From Sepioteuthis lessoniana (Eukaryota; Mollusca; Cephalopoda; Myopsida; Loliginidae), in the NCBI GenBank assembly GCA_963585895.1, contig OY757907.1, positions 111,142,502 to 111,206,501 of the forward strand: a stretch of DNA of 64,000 bases, given 5' to 3'. The translations under genes were made by a program, and so were the position numbers. Positions 41,260-54,310 of the stretch are shown here, one piece after another; positions within the stretch are counted from its first letter, which is position 1; each line of letters opens with the position of its first letter. The notes beneath the pieces were generated by a model that made no database searches, was not told where the DNA came from, and worked only from the letters and a program-made list of their open reading frames with translations.

Positions 41260-44208
41260 ACTGCTAAATTATCAGAAATTTTTCAATTAATCATTTTCTC
41301 TTTAAAAATAAGAAACTAAAGAGAAAAAAAAAGATCCTCACCAACAGTAATTATTATAAATTGGAGGAAAAATAAAAGCAAAAACTGAACTCTCAACAAA
41401 TTAATTCTAAAATGAGATCCCTACTATCCTTATGTTGAAAAAACAAAAACAAAAAAAAAACGAAACTATTTCTACACGTGGTGTAAAACAGATACCAAGC
41501 TGCCTACATGATAGCTGGAAACAGTGGCGTATGTTTAAACATAGGTAACTCATCTTGATTATGAATATTTGTTTTCCAGACGAACAGATCCCTCTATTGT
41601 GGAACACTGGAACAACAAAATCTTCCTGTTGTTTAATCTTGTGCCATAATGTCATTAGCTTCGACTAACGAATAAGGATAAGAGAAAATCAAAAAGAAAA
41701 AAAAAATTCTTAAACGAGATTTAAAAATTATATCTACTTGTTATCTCCGATAATAATTTGCAAGAATCCTGGAAATGGGTTTTAAAACTTAAGATTAATA
41801 TACATGTTCAGCTTATTAGGTCAGTTAAATAATCTTTTGAAAATTAATTTTTTTAGGTTTGATTTCATGAAGTTAAATGTACAGAATAAAATGGGACCAA
41901 TTTCTGAAGGGAAAAAAAGTTGGGAAAAATTTTTCTAGAATATATAAATTTAAATTCTTGAATTATAAAGCTACTACTCGTTATCCATAACAGTCACATT
42001 TAGAAAAGGAAATTTGCGTACAAAATGCAGAAATGATATATTGTAAGTATTTAATTACCTTCAGTGATTTGAATTTGATTTTTCAGTCAATATTAATGCT
42101 CGTAGACATGGAGAAAAAAAAAACAAAAAAAAAAAAAACAGAACATGCTCATGTAAAAATACAACTAAGTTAATCAACTGATGGAAGAAAATTATGACTT
42201 ACTTTAGGAGAAAGTCGTTTAAAGATATATTAATCTATTATCTCGGTAGAGTTCTTTAACTGGCAAATTAACAACTCATTTCAATTATTTTAAATTACAT
42301 AGATAAAACGCACTTAGACGATAGCTCTCACGAATGCTAAAAACTGATGGTACGATTTTGACTTAATGTAACCATACTGATTCAAGCCGCAGTACAACTA
42401 GTTGTATTCGCAAAAGTATATGTGACTCATCTAAAAGAGACAGTCAAGTACAATATTGGACGCCAGTTCGGTCCTAGAGAATGGCTGGCATAATCAGCCT
42501 TATACAAAAATCTTCACGCATTATGTTCCTTTAAGATTTTTCTTATATCTATAAGAAATGTTTTAGACTCCTAAGTTCTATACACTTACCTATAACAAAT
42601 AGTAATTATTACTTTTAAAGAGGAAACTGATAATCAAAGAAACAAGATCGATTTTCTTGGTGGCAGAGAAATTCTATCCCCACCTATTTGAATAACTATT
42701 AAAAAGACAGTACTTGTTACCTTTTAAAAGCAACTATTACTGCTGCTATAAAAGTTTAGACTTTCGATAATGTTTTTAATATATTCTGTCAAGAAATAAA
42801 TGATTTTGCATAGATCATTTTCAAGATAATTCAATTTTTATATTAGAGAGAGAGAGAGAGACTCTCACATAAAAAAAGAAGCTGTATAATTGATAATTTT
42901 CATCAATTTAGATGTAACTTTTTTGTAAGCACGTTTTCAGATAATGTTTAAGCAGCTTCTATGAGATTTCTTAGACTGAAGGCTCATTGAGCATTGTGAC
43001 AGAAACGTATCGAGAAAATACAATAACAGTTTGTTGTATTATTTAAATGATTTTCATATAAGAATCCAGAACTTTTCGGGTTGTATTAAGGATAGTGTAA
43101 GCGATCATGTTGAAAAAAATCTACTTTTCGACTAGTTACAAAGTTTAGTTTAGTCTTTAACAAGGTTATATAAAAAGTTATTAAGACATGCATTAAAAAA
43201 ATAGTTGCCTGCAAAATACATAGAACTAAATTAAGAGAGGTGGTATTTTAATAATTGTTGAAGGTTTATCTAATTTTAATCTACGATTTCATATCGGAAA
43301 TAAAGCCATAGAAAAAGGATAAAAAAGAAATGCATAACGAGGTATATTTTGATATTTCTCTGTGAAAAATATTTATTAAAAATTAGACTACATTTTTGAC
43401 ACTTGAAATAACTCACCGAGCCGATCCACCATTTTTATTTCGCCAGAGAGAGAGAGAGAGAGAGAGAAAACCATAAACGCAAAAATCTTCATTTTTGAGC
43501 CAGGCATAAAACTCAAGAGTAAAAAGATCGCAGGTTGATTCGGACAATGATTTTCATAAGAAAAAAGAAATTTTAGAACTAGTAACAAATAAAAGATAAC
43601 TTTCAAATTTTTGAAGAATTTCCATTCTTCTGGTCTTGAGCAAAGCTACACACAGGAAATGATTAATAATATTACTTTTTAAACTAGTATTTCTTTCAAT
43701 TTACTTTTAGTTACTTTTCATCTTAATTATTCAGGATGTCTATGGCCATTAGTAAACAACGTAGTTCGAGAAAAAAAAAACCCAAAAAAAACCCCACTAC
43801 AATTCGAACTTGCATCCTTTTAACTCGTCAAACTTGTTTGACCGTAACAGTTTCTGTTTGAGCTACAAGAACTTTGAAGGTTTCCAGAGGTGTAAATTGA
43901 AGCATAGAAATTTACTCCTTGTTATTAACTATGATTAATTCTTATTGCTATTTCTCGAGAAAGGTGATACAAATTACATTTTTGCAACTATCTTATTCTT
44001 TATTTCTGACACAAGTTATTCAAATAAATAAAACCTCGGAGTAAAAAGCAAATAAATTTAAGATGAAATAAACTCTAGTAAATATCTAATGTTGACACTA
44101 TGGTGTTATGGTAATTTTAAGTCAGCGATTTCATAAAATAATTCCTAGCTTACAAGAATTTTTCATGTTTAATGATAATTAACCAAAGTTTGATGAATCA
44201 TAGCTAGA
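41260..44208. other. AT-rich DNA without recognised repeats
   Basis: No SINE or LINE is seen across nearly 3 kb, in contrast to the left part. Short GA runs are at 42846-42861 and 43444-43467. A-rich patches occur near 42115. Confidence 0.6.
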
Positions 44209-44391
44209 GACCTTGGAACCTGGAAAAGAGATAAGATGAATTGGCGATAAGAATTTAAACCATCCAGACGAGAGGACAACTAAAATCAGCAAAGATAGTT
44301 AGAAGAGTCCTGGAAACCAGAGGAGACTTGCGGTCATTCCGACTTCAGTGTAAAACCACAAACTGGTTGGAAAAATTCACGAGGAGTAAAA
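44209..44391 (+). repeat. Family R copy 3
   Basis: CCTTGGAACCTGGAAAAG at the left, GAGTCCTGGAAACCAGAGGA and GGAGACTTGCGGTCATTCCG in the middle, ACGAGGAGTAAAATTTTTT at the right. Confidence 0.6.
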
Positions 44392-47300
44392 TTTTTTTTT
44401 TTAATGCTAAAAAACAGTTTCACTTAACCTTTTTAATGTTCAACAATAAAAGCTGCAACAACGTCATAGAAACTCGGGTCATTTAACTCCAATGGTCTGT
44501 ACCAATGATGAAAGATCAAGGACTGATCATCTCACCATCCCCAATCAATCTCTTCTATTAAATTCCCAAGCTGATAGTCAAGGATACTGTTTTATTTTCA
44601 CTCGGTGTTTTACAAAGTTCAAAGTCAGTTCTTGAACGGCGGTTCAAGCCGAAATGTGAAAGGTGATTTAAAACGAAAATTTTCCTTCAAATAATTTTTT
44701 TTTCTGCTATATTTCGTGGGGAGTATAATTCAACAAAATTTAGCCAAGTGAAATTTATTAAATATTCATTAAAAAGATTGTTAGAGTTTAGCATTACAGT
44801 AGCAGAAAGAAAAGAAGAAAAAATTCTTTTTAAATTACGTTTTAAGACATATAGTCACATTTATTTCACGTTTGAATGCATTTAATTTAATTTTATTACA
44901 TCTATCTAACGCCTTGCTTGCTTGAAATAATTTCGCAATTACATTTGAATTCAAGCTTCAAGATATTTGGCCAATTATTTAGCTGTAATACAAATTGTTT
45001 GGAAATTTTATGTATCGTTCATGAATTGCTAATAATAAGCAACGGTTCTTCAAAGTAAAACAAAAATTAAGACCATTTCTTAAGTAATTCATCATTAGAA
45101 TACACATACATATCTTTTAGGAAATTCTTTTTAATACAAATCAATAATTCAATATCTAACTCGAACAGAGATTCACAAACACCTTAATCAGGCATTTCGC
45201 GGTCCAGTTTAGTTATATAAATTATAGTTTGAAACTAAAACTACCAACAAATTAAAATAACTTTCGTTATTCGGGTATCGAAAGACCTTTGGATTCTTTT
45301 TTATTGTAAGGCACTTACAGTCTTTTGTTCGAGAAACAACTACCATATGAGAAAATTAAAACCAAGAGAATCGTTTACACTGACTTCAACTTTTCAAAAT
45401 CTCCATCTAAAGTTTTTACTTTAAACTTATACATGAGAATTCTTATACTGAAATCATCGATATCATTTATGTTGTTGGCTCAGCGGCTAGACCAACAGCC
45501 CAGCACAACAGATCTTTGTGGGTAATTAAGATTTGTAGATAAAGAAAGATTTTACATGACAGTAAAAGAAAGCTCGTCGGCAATTGCAAGCTATCTGCAC
45601 AAATAATTATTTCTACAGTGTATTTGAGATAAATTTAAGTGCTCATACGACTAACAAAATAATGAAAATCTCAAGTTATTTAAAAAAACGACAAACTGTA
45701 TATACGAGTATAAGGTGAAATTTAAAGACGGTGCTTAAATTTAAAATATCTTTAAAAAGATTAGTAACGACTTATACAGGAGTAACGATTTTCCAAGATT
45801 GACCTTAAAAAAAAAAAAAGAGCAGGAGTAATCCTTGGCATTAAAAATATCAGTTATTTACTGGTCATGAAACAAGTCAACCAATACATGAAGTCGACTT
45901 GTACACGTGTATATACAGTAGATAAAAATAAGCTACCTTACTTCGTCCAATATCAACGGCTTTTCAAATGAGATCAGAAATATCTAACGCAAAATCTATC
46001 TGGAAGATCTGTAATAATATCGAAGACTGATCTTAAGTATAAAAAGACAAAAAAGTGATATGAATTTTTTAAAAATCCGTTTTATATATTCAGTATCTTA
46101 CTAAAACCAAAATTTTCACTAGAGTTTCCTCTCAGATCCCATCAATCAATTAATTTTTTTTATTCTTAAGTAAAACATTATTATGATGTCTTGTAGGGAA
46201 TATAAAACCTATTCACCATCAGCCTAACCTTTGAACCATTGTGCCAGCCTTACAACAATGGAAGTTGCATGATATCGAAAACCCACTATCAAACCTGACG
46301 TTATTCCGTCATTTTTTTTTTTTTTTACTTCTCCCCCCACCTCGAACAACACCGTGCTGAAACAGATCTTCAGCTTAAAAATCAATCGAACCCATTTAAT
46401 CACATCCAACCAAGCAACAATCCCGATCGTCAATAAATTGGTTGAAGATAATCTCAACCCATCATGGCCAATGGCCCTGAAGCGAAAAATCGGACCCTTC
46501 CTGCGCTGTACTAGAATCATCACTCAACCCCTGCCACACTCCAACAACCGCCAAAGAACCGAATAAATGCTTATATTGATTCTTTGCCTCTTTTCACCAG
46601 GTCCTCCTACTCCCCATACACGTCGTTTGCCAGGAACCCAAAACAAAATCCTCCAAGAGCCAAGTTCCGATCTACAGAAACAATAGATTTGAGCCCAAAG
46701 ATACTTGTTAATCAAGAACTGAATAGATGTTGATTATAGAAGAGAAACGAGAACCTCAATATAGTGGGAATTGCCGCGTTATACCTTCAAGAAAGGAAGT
46801 GGACAACTCCTTCCTTTCGGTTGCTTTAAAATGATGTGCAGACATCGAGCTCCAACAGAATTGATGTTAATTTTCAAGTGGTATATGAGTAGATAAAAAG
46901 ATTGAGTAAATTAGCTGAGTTATAAGGAAATATTAACTACTGTATTTATATGTGCTCGCGAATTCAACGGTCGTCTGTCTGTCATTAGGTACTTGAAAAA
47001 AGAGAAAAAGCTGTAAATTCCTCTTTATCGTATGAGAAATACGTCTAGAGCCACATAACCGGTTTTTGAGAAAAAAAAAGCACCAAAGAAAATGCATAAC
47101 TCTTGCTGCAACCAGGAAGGAAATACAGTCCAAGAAAACTATCACATGTAATTAATTTACGTTTATTCCATTTTTTAATAACTAAAAACTCCCGACAACT
47201 TAATCATTTTTTTTTAATTGCGGAAATAGCCATGAGTACCCCCCCCCAAAAAAAAACAACAACAAACAAACAACAACTCATAACACGTCTACTACTATCA

Positions 47301-49160
47301 TTCTCCATGTACTTTAAATTGGATTTAAAAAGGAGTAAAAAAAACCTTATGAGCGTCTTAGCGAGTCAAATATGAACGCTGTTTAAATATAGCTGGTTAC
47401 ATATAGCAACAAAGTCAGATCAATGTTGTTTTTACGATTTTTATTCCCAGGTGCTATTCGAGCAAATGCAGAAGGGTGAATATTTTGCGATTTCTAACGT
47501 ACCAAGAAAAAAAAAAAAGTTCTTCCAAACTCATTGTTTTTTTTTTTTTTTTTTAATCTGGGAATTATATTAATCAAACTTGAAATAAAATGACATTGTA
47601 AACAAGCGTCTTATCTGTTGGTTACATATAGGTGGTAATTTTTTTTTTTTTTTTTAGTATTTGTACCAGTGTAAAACCCCAAAAGATCACATTTAAATAT
47701 ATCTTGCGTATATCAACAGATGGAGATAAAGACAGACAGACTGATACTAGGGCTCCAGTAATCATTTGTCTGCGTGTGTGTGTGTGTGTTTGTGTGCGCG
47801 CCCCTTCTGATTTATACGCTTTGTGTTTTGTTCAGGAATTAAGAAATATAGAAATTTGAGAGAAAGAATCTAAAACTTAGATTAGAATCATCTGAACAGT
47901 TTAGTTTAAGTTTTAAATCATTGAAAAAACTTAATCAGTGTCTAGACTGTTATAAGACATCGTGCATTTGGTGTAACTGTTTAGAGACATTTGGCACCAT
48001 AAATCTTGTCACCAAGTGTTTTTTTTTTTTCTTTTTAATATATCAGAATTTATCTTGTTTGTTCGTGATCCGAAGTATATTTACCCAAGAAAAGCGTTTT
48101 TATAGTTTTACATAATATTCCGTTGTCTGATTCACGACCTCGTCTAAGAAATATCTAATTCGCAAAATCTGTACTGAACGTTTAAAAACATTTCGATTCA
48201 AAATTGCTATCATACGTATCCACTAATTCACAATTAATCTTCATACTGAACTGTTATTTCTTTCCTCTCATTCCTTTAAATTTGATACGAAAAGTTTTTT
48301 TTTTTTTTTTTATATTATTAATATTAGTTACTATCTCTGCTCCGTCTTTACACATTGGTTAACGCTTATCAACAGGCCGCTTATCTATCCGTATTGAAGG
48401 GAAAATCTCTTCATTGTAAGGCGCATCAATCGATTTTAAAATTTCATTTTCGTTGCTATGCTTCGATTTCTGTGTGTGAGATGTAAAAAAAAAAAAAAAA
48501 AAAATATTTTGCCTTTTAGGTGAGGCCAAATCATCAGAAAATAAATACCATATATTATATTAGCCTTTATAATATTTCAAACTGCCTTATTTAAATCTTA
48601 CGAAGCCAGTTTTTATAAATTTATAAAAATCGAATATAGAAAAAAAGATTTACAATAATAGATATAAAATCTCACAACGATCTTTGTATAAAAAAAAATC
48701 TTTTAAATCAAATATATTGAATTAAATTTTGACGTCATCTTTATAAACATTTTATGAAGTCTGGTGCAAGGCTATTTAAATTACTTGAAATTTACGTGTC
48801 TTGACACCTTTCGAGATCCATCCTCGTTTTGACAAAGAAAGATATTTAAAAAAAAAAAAAAAAAAAAAAAAATCTATAATAATTCAGATATAAGTTACTT
48901 TCCAATAATTTACATATTCTTGATGAGAAAAATGGGTGCCAGTTTCATTTTTTTTTTTTTTTACTCATAATGCCCTTTCCCCACTGAACATTTTTCTGAA
49001 TTTTTTGTCTTTAATTCGAGCAATTTGTTTGACGCGAAAAGTTCTAACATGGCAAAAATCAGAGTGTTGACTACAGTTCACCCACTTCAACTAATCTCCG
49101 TTTTTCTTATAGACAGCGTGTTCTTTTATGAAAATCCTTAGCTTTCTCTCTACACACTAA
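44392..49160. other. AT-rich DNA without recognised repeats
   Basis: Mostly featureless. The stretch 46320-46735 is C-richer on the plus strand and holds a 72-codon stop-free frame without ATG (46515-46730); see findings. Poly-T runs are at 47528-47554 and 47641-47655; poly-A at 48487-48503 and 48850-48871. Confidence 0.5.

Positions 49161-49189
<29 letters not shown>
49161..49189. repeat. (TG)n microsatellite
   Basis: Fourteen TG units. Confidence 0.95.
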
Positions 49190-49191
<2 letters not shown>

Positions 49192-49444
49192 TCTAGTGAT
49201 AAAACTTAACACGTCGTTTTTCGCCGCTGTGGCATAGTAGTAATAACAGAATCGTCACTAGTGGACATGACAAAATCTAAACATAAAATGAAAATTAATA
49301 GATTAAAAAAAAAAGAAAGAAGGAGGAGGTATCAGTTGTAAAACTTGTATTATTCATTTTCAAGGTATCTCTTTCAGGAACTTGACCACGAGTAAATGCA
49401 ACACATTTTAGTATTTAAACAAGAAATTTATATCGGCGTGTCAT

Positions 49445-49494
49445 GCAAGCCGGCTCCGCAATAAGGTGCGCGAGCAAGTATGGAACCGGCTTGC
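49445..49494. repeat. GC-rich hairpin
   Basis: GCAAGCCGGCTCC (49445-49457) pairs with GGAACCGGCTTGC (49482-49494), one mismatch in 13, around a 24-base loop containing GGTGCGCGAGC. It stands out in AT-rich DNA. It is not a rho-independent terminator in this context. Confidence 0.6.
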
Positions 49495-49722
49495 AAGATG
49501 CTAGTAATCTGAATTTAATTTGTAAATTTGATGTAACTTTTTTTTTTATAATTTTGTCTAGAACATTAGCAGACTTTGTGGACCAACATTCTGTTGCAGA
49601 GAAACCGGTTTTTGATAATTTACGATCCAAAAAGGACAAAAATTCCTCTTTCATATGTCATTATAGTGATTAACAATTTTAATGTGTGAATATAATCCGT
49701 GATTATGAACTACGTTTTACTT

Positions 49723-49790
<68 letters not shown>

Positions 49791-49806
49791 TACATACACA
49801 CACACA
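49723..49806. repeat. (GT)n(AT)n(AC)n self-complementary microsatellite
   Basis: GT units, about 40 bases of AT, then AC units with two ATAC interruptions. The GT and AC blocks pair with each other, so the whole is an imperfect palindrome. Confidence 0.9.
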
Positions 49807-51862
49807 TTACACACGCACAATTCTTTTTATAGTGCTTTGGCAGCTTAAGAGACTTCTGTTTAAGAAAATGTATATTATTATTTATCCAATTCTTCTATAT
49901 TCAATCAGGTTTGACAGAAGAAAAAAAAGTCAATGTTTTTATCTATCTTGATATATTTTAGCAAAAATATCTATACTGTACACTCATCCTCGTCATATTT
50001 CAATCAATAATCTCGAGTAAAGCACCAAAGAGCCCATATGACACTAATTGAACATTGAAAAAAAAAAATCGAGTCCGCATTTAAGAGGAACTACAGTAGT
50101 TTTAATCTCCAAATAGCCGATGACGATTCAGCATGTCCAACAGTAATATTCCAGCGTATAGAGTATCAATGGTGCACGGTGGGTGAGGCTTATGATATGA
50201 ACTTTTTGGAAGGGATCAAGTTACCTTTAAGCGAAGTAATTAGCAACGTTTTCTTTAATAAAAACCCTTGTACGATTTGTCTTTGTAAATTTGTTATTGC
50301 TGCATTTACTTACATAAAGTCAACTCTAAAGATCTGGAATAATAGAATGATGCTAAAACTTGACTAACCTGCGTTAACGACTTATTTCTTGATAATAATA
50401 CAAGTGAATTCCACACACAGGTATTCTATCTGCTCTTAAGTACAGATCATATTTAATATGGTATGTACTTTTGCCAAAACTATGGCTTTAAGTCTTTTCC
50501 AAGTTGAAATCTTTCTGACAACTATTTTAGTTAATGAGTTTCTATGATGCTCGTTTTTCATTTGAGAAAATGTATACTGCTTATGATAGTTACAGATGTT
50601 TTGCATTATATTTCTGAATAATTTTTTTAAAACCCTATTAATTTGCTTCCCAAATTCAAAGAAAACATAATAGGTTGAATAGAAAAATATACCCAATCAT
50701 ATACGAAACAAGTATGGATAAAGTTATACACAGATTATATATAAATACACACTTGTATTTCTATGTGCGTTCCATCTTTATAGAGAGTTGGAATGAAGAC
50801 TCACTTAAGTCAATTTTCAACCCATATTATTTGCTATTAAATTATTGTATGATAATTCACTTGTTAGCGAAGTATCAAAATTATCCCCACACCAAAAAAA
50901 AAAACAAAAAACAAAAAAAAACAAAACAAAATTTAAATCAATGCTTTCAAAATCAACTAAGTAGTAAATTAAAATAAGCTTCTAAAAGAATCTTTATGCA
51001 CAGGACGAACGCCTTTTGTCGGATTTCGCGCGATAATTTTGCCCTGAAAATGGACATTCGAATCGAGTGAAACCTTCAAGATTCTATTAAAAATACTTCG
51101 TAAAATTTTGTATGAATAAAAAAAGGAAAAAAGTAGATTGGGCAGCAATCATGCTTATTCTGATGCGCTTAAAAAAAAAAAAAAAATTAAGTAAATAGTT
51201 TTAACATAACATTACGTATTTAAGTTTTTTTCACGCTACCTCCAATCCTTATCCCGATCATACGAGAAAAGAATTTTACAACAGTACAAGGAAGAGAACC
51301 CTTTTTCTCTAGTGTTTCTAACCCCGTTGTCTGGTGTGAAAGCATAAGATAGTCTTTTTGCATAAAATAATGAGTATTCAAGATAGTTAGTATTTATGAA
51401 GGATGTCACGTAATGTGATTGATAAAAAGAAGTATCAATACAAAGCAAATATGTAGATATTTTTTCCTGTTTCAGACACCCACTCGCACTTAATCTTTCA
51501 TGAAGGCTCCATCTTGCAAGTTTAGATATTAGTATTTCTGGGTTTTACATATTAAACAGGAATAATATCCTCGTTTAGATAAAACAGTTGAAAAAGATCA
51601 GATTTTAAAATCTGGTGCAATATTTTCTTTTTTTTCCAACTTGGGAGAATCTTAAGATCTATCCAAGCGCGTCCGCTGAAAACAATAGGGTATGAATCAA
51701 TGACCTGGGGCATTGAAAGAATCTTCGTTATTCCAATACCAACCACATTAACCGTTGTCCAAAATGAGAGACTATCAGATTTTAATAAATTTAAGGTTCC
51801 TGTCTTTTAAACAAAACTTAAAATTTATCAAATCTGCAATAACGAATACTATTAATAAATGT
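49807..51862. other. Unassigned AT-rich DNA
   Basis: No gene or repeat recognised. Open frames of 62-100 codons have no domain. A-rich tract at 50894-50930. Confidence 0.6.
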
Positions 51863-51970
51863 GGGCGCCTTGCTTGTGGTAATGGCTGGCAAGCTAGATT
51901 AGCAAACCATTACCAGTGAGTTATATTCTCACTGGGTGTCCCAACTAAGTAAAGCTTAGTATATAAAAGT
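51863..51970 (+). mobile_element. SINE family C copy
   Basis: GGGCGCCTTGCTTGTGGTAA, AGCAAACCATTACCAGTGAG, CTCACTGGGTGTCCC, tail AAGTAAAGCTTAGTATATAA. It keeps the fuller head with the AAGCTAGATTAGCAAACC stem. Confidence 0.8.
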
Positions 51971-52123
51971 ACTTGGCACATTTTAGCTTGGTGAGAGGCT
52001 AACTAAACACCATACTAAGTTGTATTTCTTTAATAAATCAACAATGAGGAAATCGAATGAGTTTTGGAAATCACCACAACGCTAGAGATAGATATTAGTC
52101 TTCAGTCATGGGCAGAGAGGTTC

Positions 52124-52250
52124 GGTTCGCCGAGTGTGATAGTTAGTAAACTAGGCGAGAAGACGATTGACAGCGAGTCTAGTTTTTTTCTGAGTGCTCC
52201 ATACTTTCGGCCTTCTGTTAAACTAAGATAAAGATAAGCTTGGTAAATAA
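52124..52250 (+). mobile_element. SINE family C copy, diverged
   Basis: GCCGAGTGTGATAGTTAGTA, GACAGCGAGTCTAG, TAAGCTTGGTAAATAA tail. Confidence 0.65.
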
Positions 52251-54239
52251 ATTTATCCGAAGCACATGAAACCAATGTGGCTATTTAATGGAATTGGACA
52301 GTCAAAATAAACATGCATCCCACCTAGTAATGTTATGTTAACATTGTGACAAATTCAACGTTAACTTTATTTAACATTAGGTCGAAATTAATTATTAAAT
52401 CTCTTTAACTAGTTATCTGGGGTGGTGGTGAAGTTTTCTTATTTAACTGGCCATCTATATTGATTTATTCACACCATTGATTTTGTTTCCAATGTACGTT
52501 TATATAAGAGTAAAATCTTCAGTGCTTTAAGAAACTGTAACCCAGCAAAAACGGCACATCATAGCGAGATTCTTTTCTTTTGAGCAATACGTTTAAAAGG
52601 CTTGAATAATAAAGCAATTTTCAGCCGAACGCTAATTTTTGAAGTCTGTATACGCTCTGTCATTTTTTCATCAACTAAAAACTTCGATATAAACAGATAA
52701 CCATCCATTTAGAATCCTTCACTCCTATTCTAAGCAGAAGCATTAATATCAAATACCGCTATTATAAGGTGAACCCAATGGGTTTCTCCGTTGTTGAGTG
52801 AAAATAATTCCGCTCTTCACTTTACACCTTTTTCAGGATGACAAATCTGAACAGCAACGAATGAATTTTAGGACCATGTTAGGATTTATTCACTACTCAA
52901 ATTACTCAACCAACACACTAAATGTTTATGTGAGTAAAGACAAAACCATGAACTCTAAACAAAAAAAAACCAAAAAAAAAACCTAATCAACCAGCGGATT
53001 AATTCGGTTCCATGATGATATTGATGCTTATATTTAACCTTTTAAATGGATTGCTCTAATAAAAATCTATCTATGGTATGCCCTTTTTGGCGCTATCCGA
53101 TTATTTCATAGCTTATCTTGAGATGAATATAATGAAATACTGAGTTGAATATACTTTAGCAACGTTTTGAGAGATACTTATCCACAGACAGAATAAATCC
53201 TTTAGTTAGTCAGCTCTCAGGAATTGTAGAAACATGTCCCTCTTAAAGGAGAAATAAGGTAAGATTCTTAGCCATTTTCAGGAACTATCTAACGTATAGA
53301 TTTAGGTCTGTATCTAAGTAAGGGCTCAGTCACCTATAATCGATGGCCTATTCGCGCTTTTTGACGATAGGGAGTTACTTTAAAATATTAGCTTTTTATA
53401 TATTGTTTTTAACACTTTCTCACTGCGTTCCTGAATATCTGGTCCAACAAATTCATAACCGTTGTTTTCATCAATTTGTCATTTGGAAAAATACATATCC
53501 CAACCTCCTCTCCATCTAGTTCATCCGTTTCTCCTTATTTCATTCCCTCGATAGACATTACGTCGATTAACAACAAATACACAATGAACAGATTATTCTT
53601 TCAACATGCTATTTTTGGAATCGTAGATAAAACGGACATCCTAGATATGTACATTGTTGATTAAAGTTTTTATTTTTTATTTTTAGTGCATTACGCAGAG
53701 AAACTGAAATCTTCCCTCCATTTCGATCGGCTCGGTTTCTCGACCCTCATCAAATGACGGAACCTTTTAATGCTAAGATTTTCCTTAAGATTTACGTAGG
53801 TTATAATATGAATGCAGTGAAATTTTGTAAACAAGCTATCATAGTTTGTGTTCGCTGAGCAGCTTCACTGAAATTTTGTAACTAGTACTACTGCACCGTT
53901 TTCAAGTAGTAGGAATTGTAGAATTCGTCACCACACCCTCAAAGACCAGCGCGCAAGCAACAGTAACTGCACCATCGTTCACTTAAAACGTGTATATTTT
54001 TACTAACTCCAGATTATTCAAGTTATAAACTTTACCAGACTTTAAATCTAAGTTGTTAAAAAAGTTATAAAATCAGGAACGTAAAAACTTCGACAATCGT
54101 GTCGGTATGAAATCATTGCCGAGTTGACACATAAAGCCTCAGTCTAAAAGGGGTTCCAAATGTGAGGGCCCAAATAAAACCTCACTATGAATAAAGCATG
54201 GGTAAAAGAAATCTTCCCATATTCCCGACTGAAAAGGAG
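52251..54239. other. Unassigned DNA
   Basis: A short family H fragment may be at 52988-53045 (GTTCCATGATGATATTGATG). Otherwise nothing. Confidence 0.5.
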
Positions 54240-54310
54240 GGCGTTTCACTGGGTACCCTATATTTCATGGTCTTGTGCCAAACAAGCTAAGCAAAATCTC
54301 GATTAGTAGG
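54240..54310 (+). mobile_element. SINE family C 3' fragment
   Basis: TTTCACTGGGTACCCTATAT, GGTCTTGTGCCAAACAAGCT, AAGCAAAATCTCGATTAG. Confidence 0.6.

Noticed and set aside
49445-49494. Rho-independent terminator
   Set aside because: There is no T run after the stem and no bacterial gene context.
49415-49654. hAT/BED-type transposase remnant (KPVPYLLAHLIAEPA in a minus frame)
   Set aside because: Only a faint similarity over a dozen residues, partly created by the GC-rich hairpin; not enough to call.
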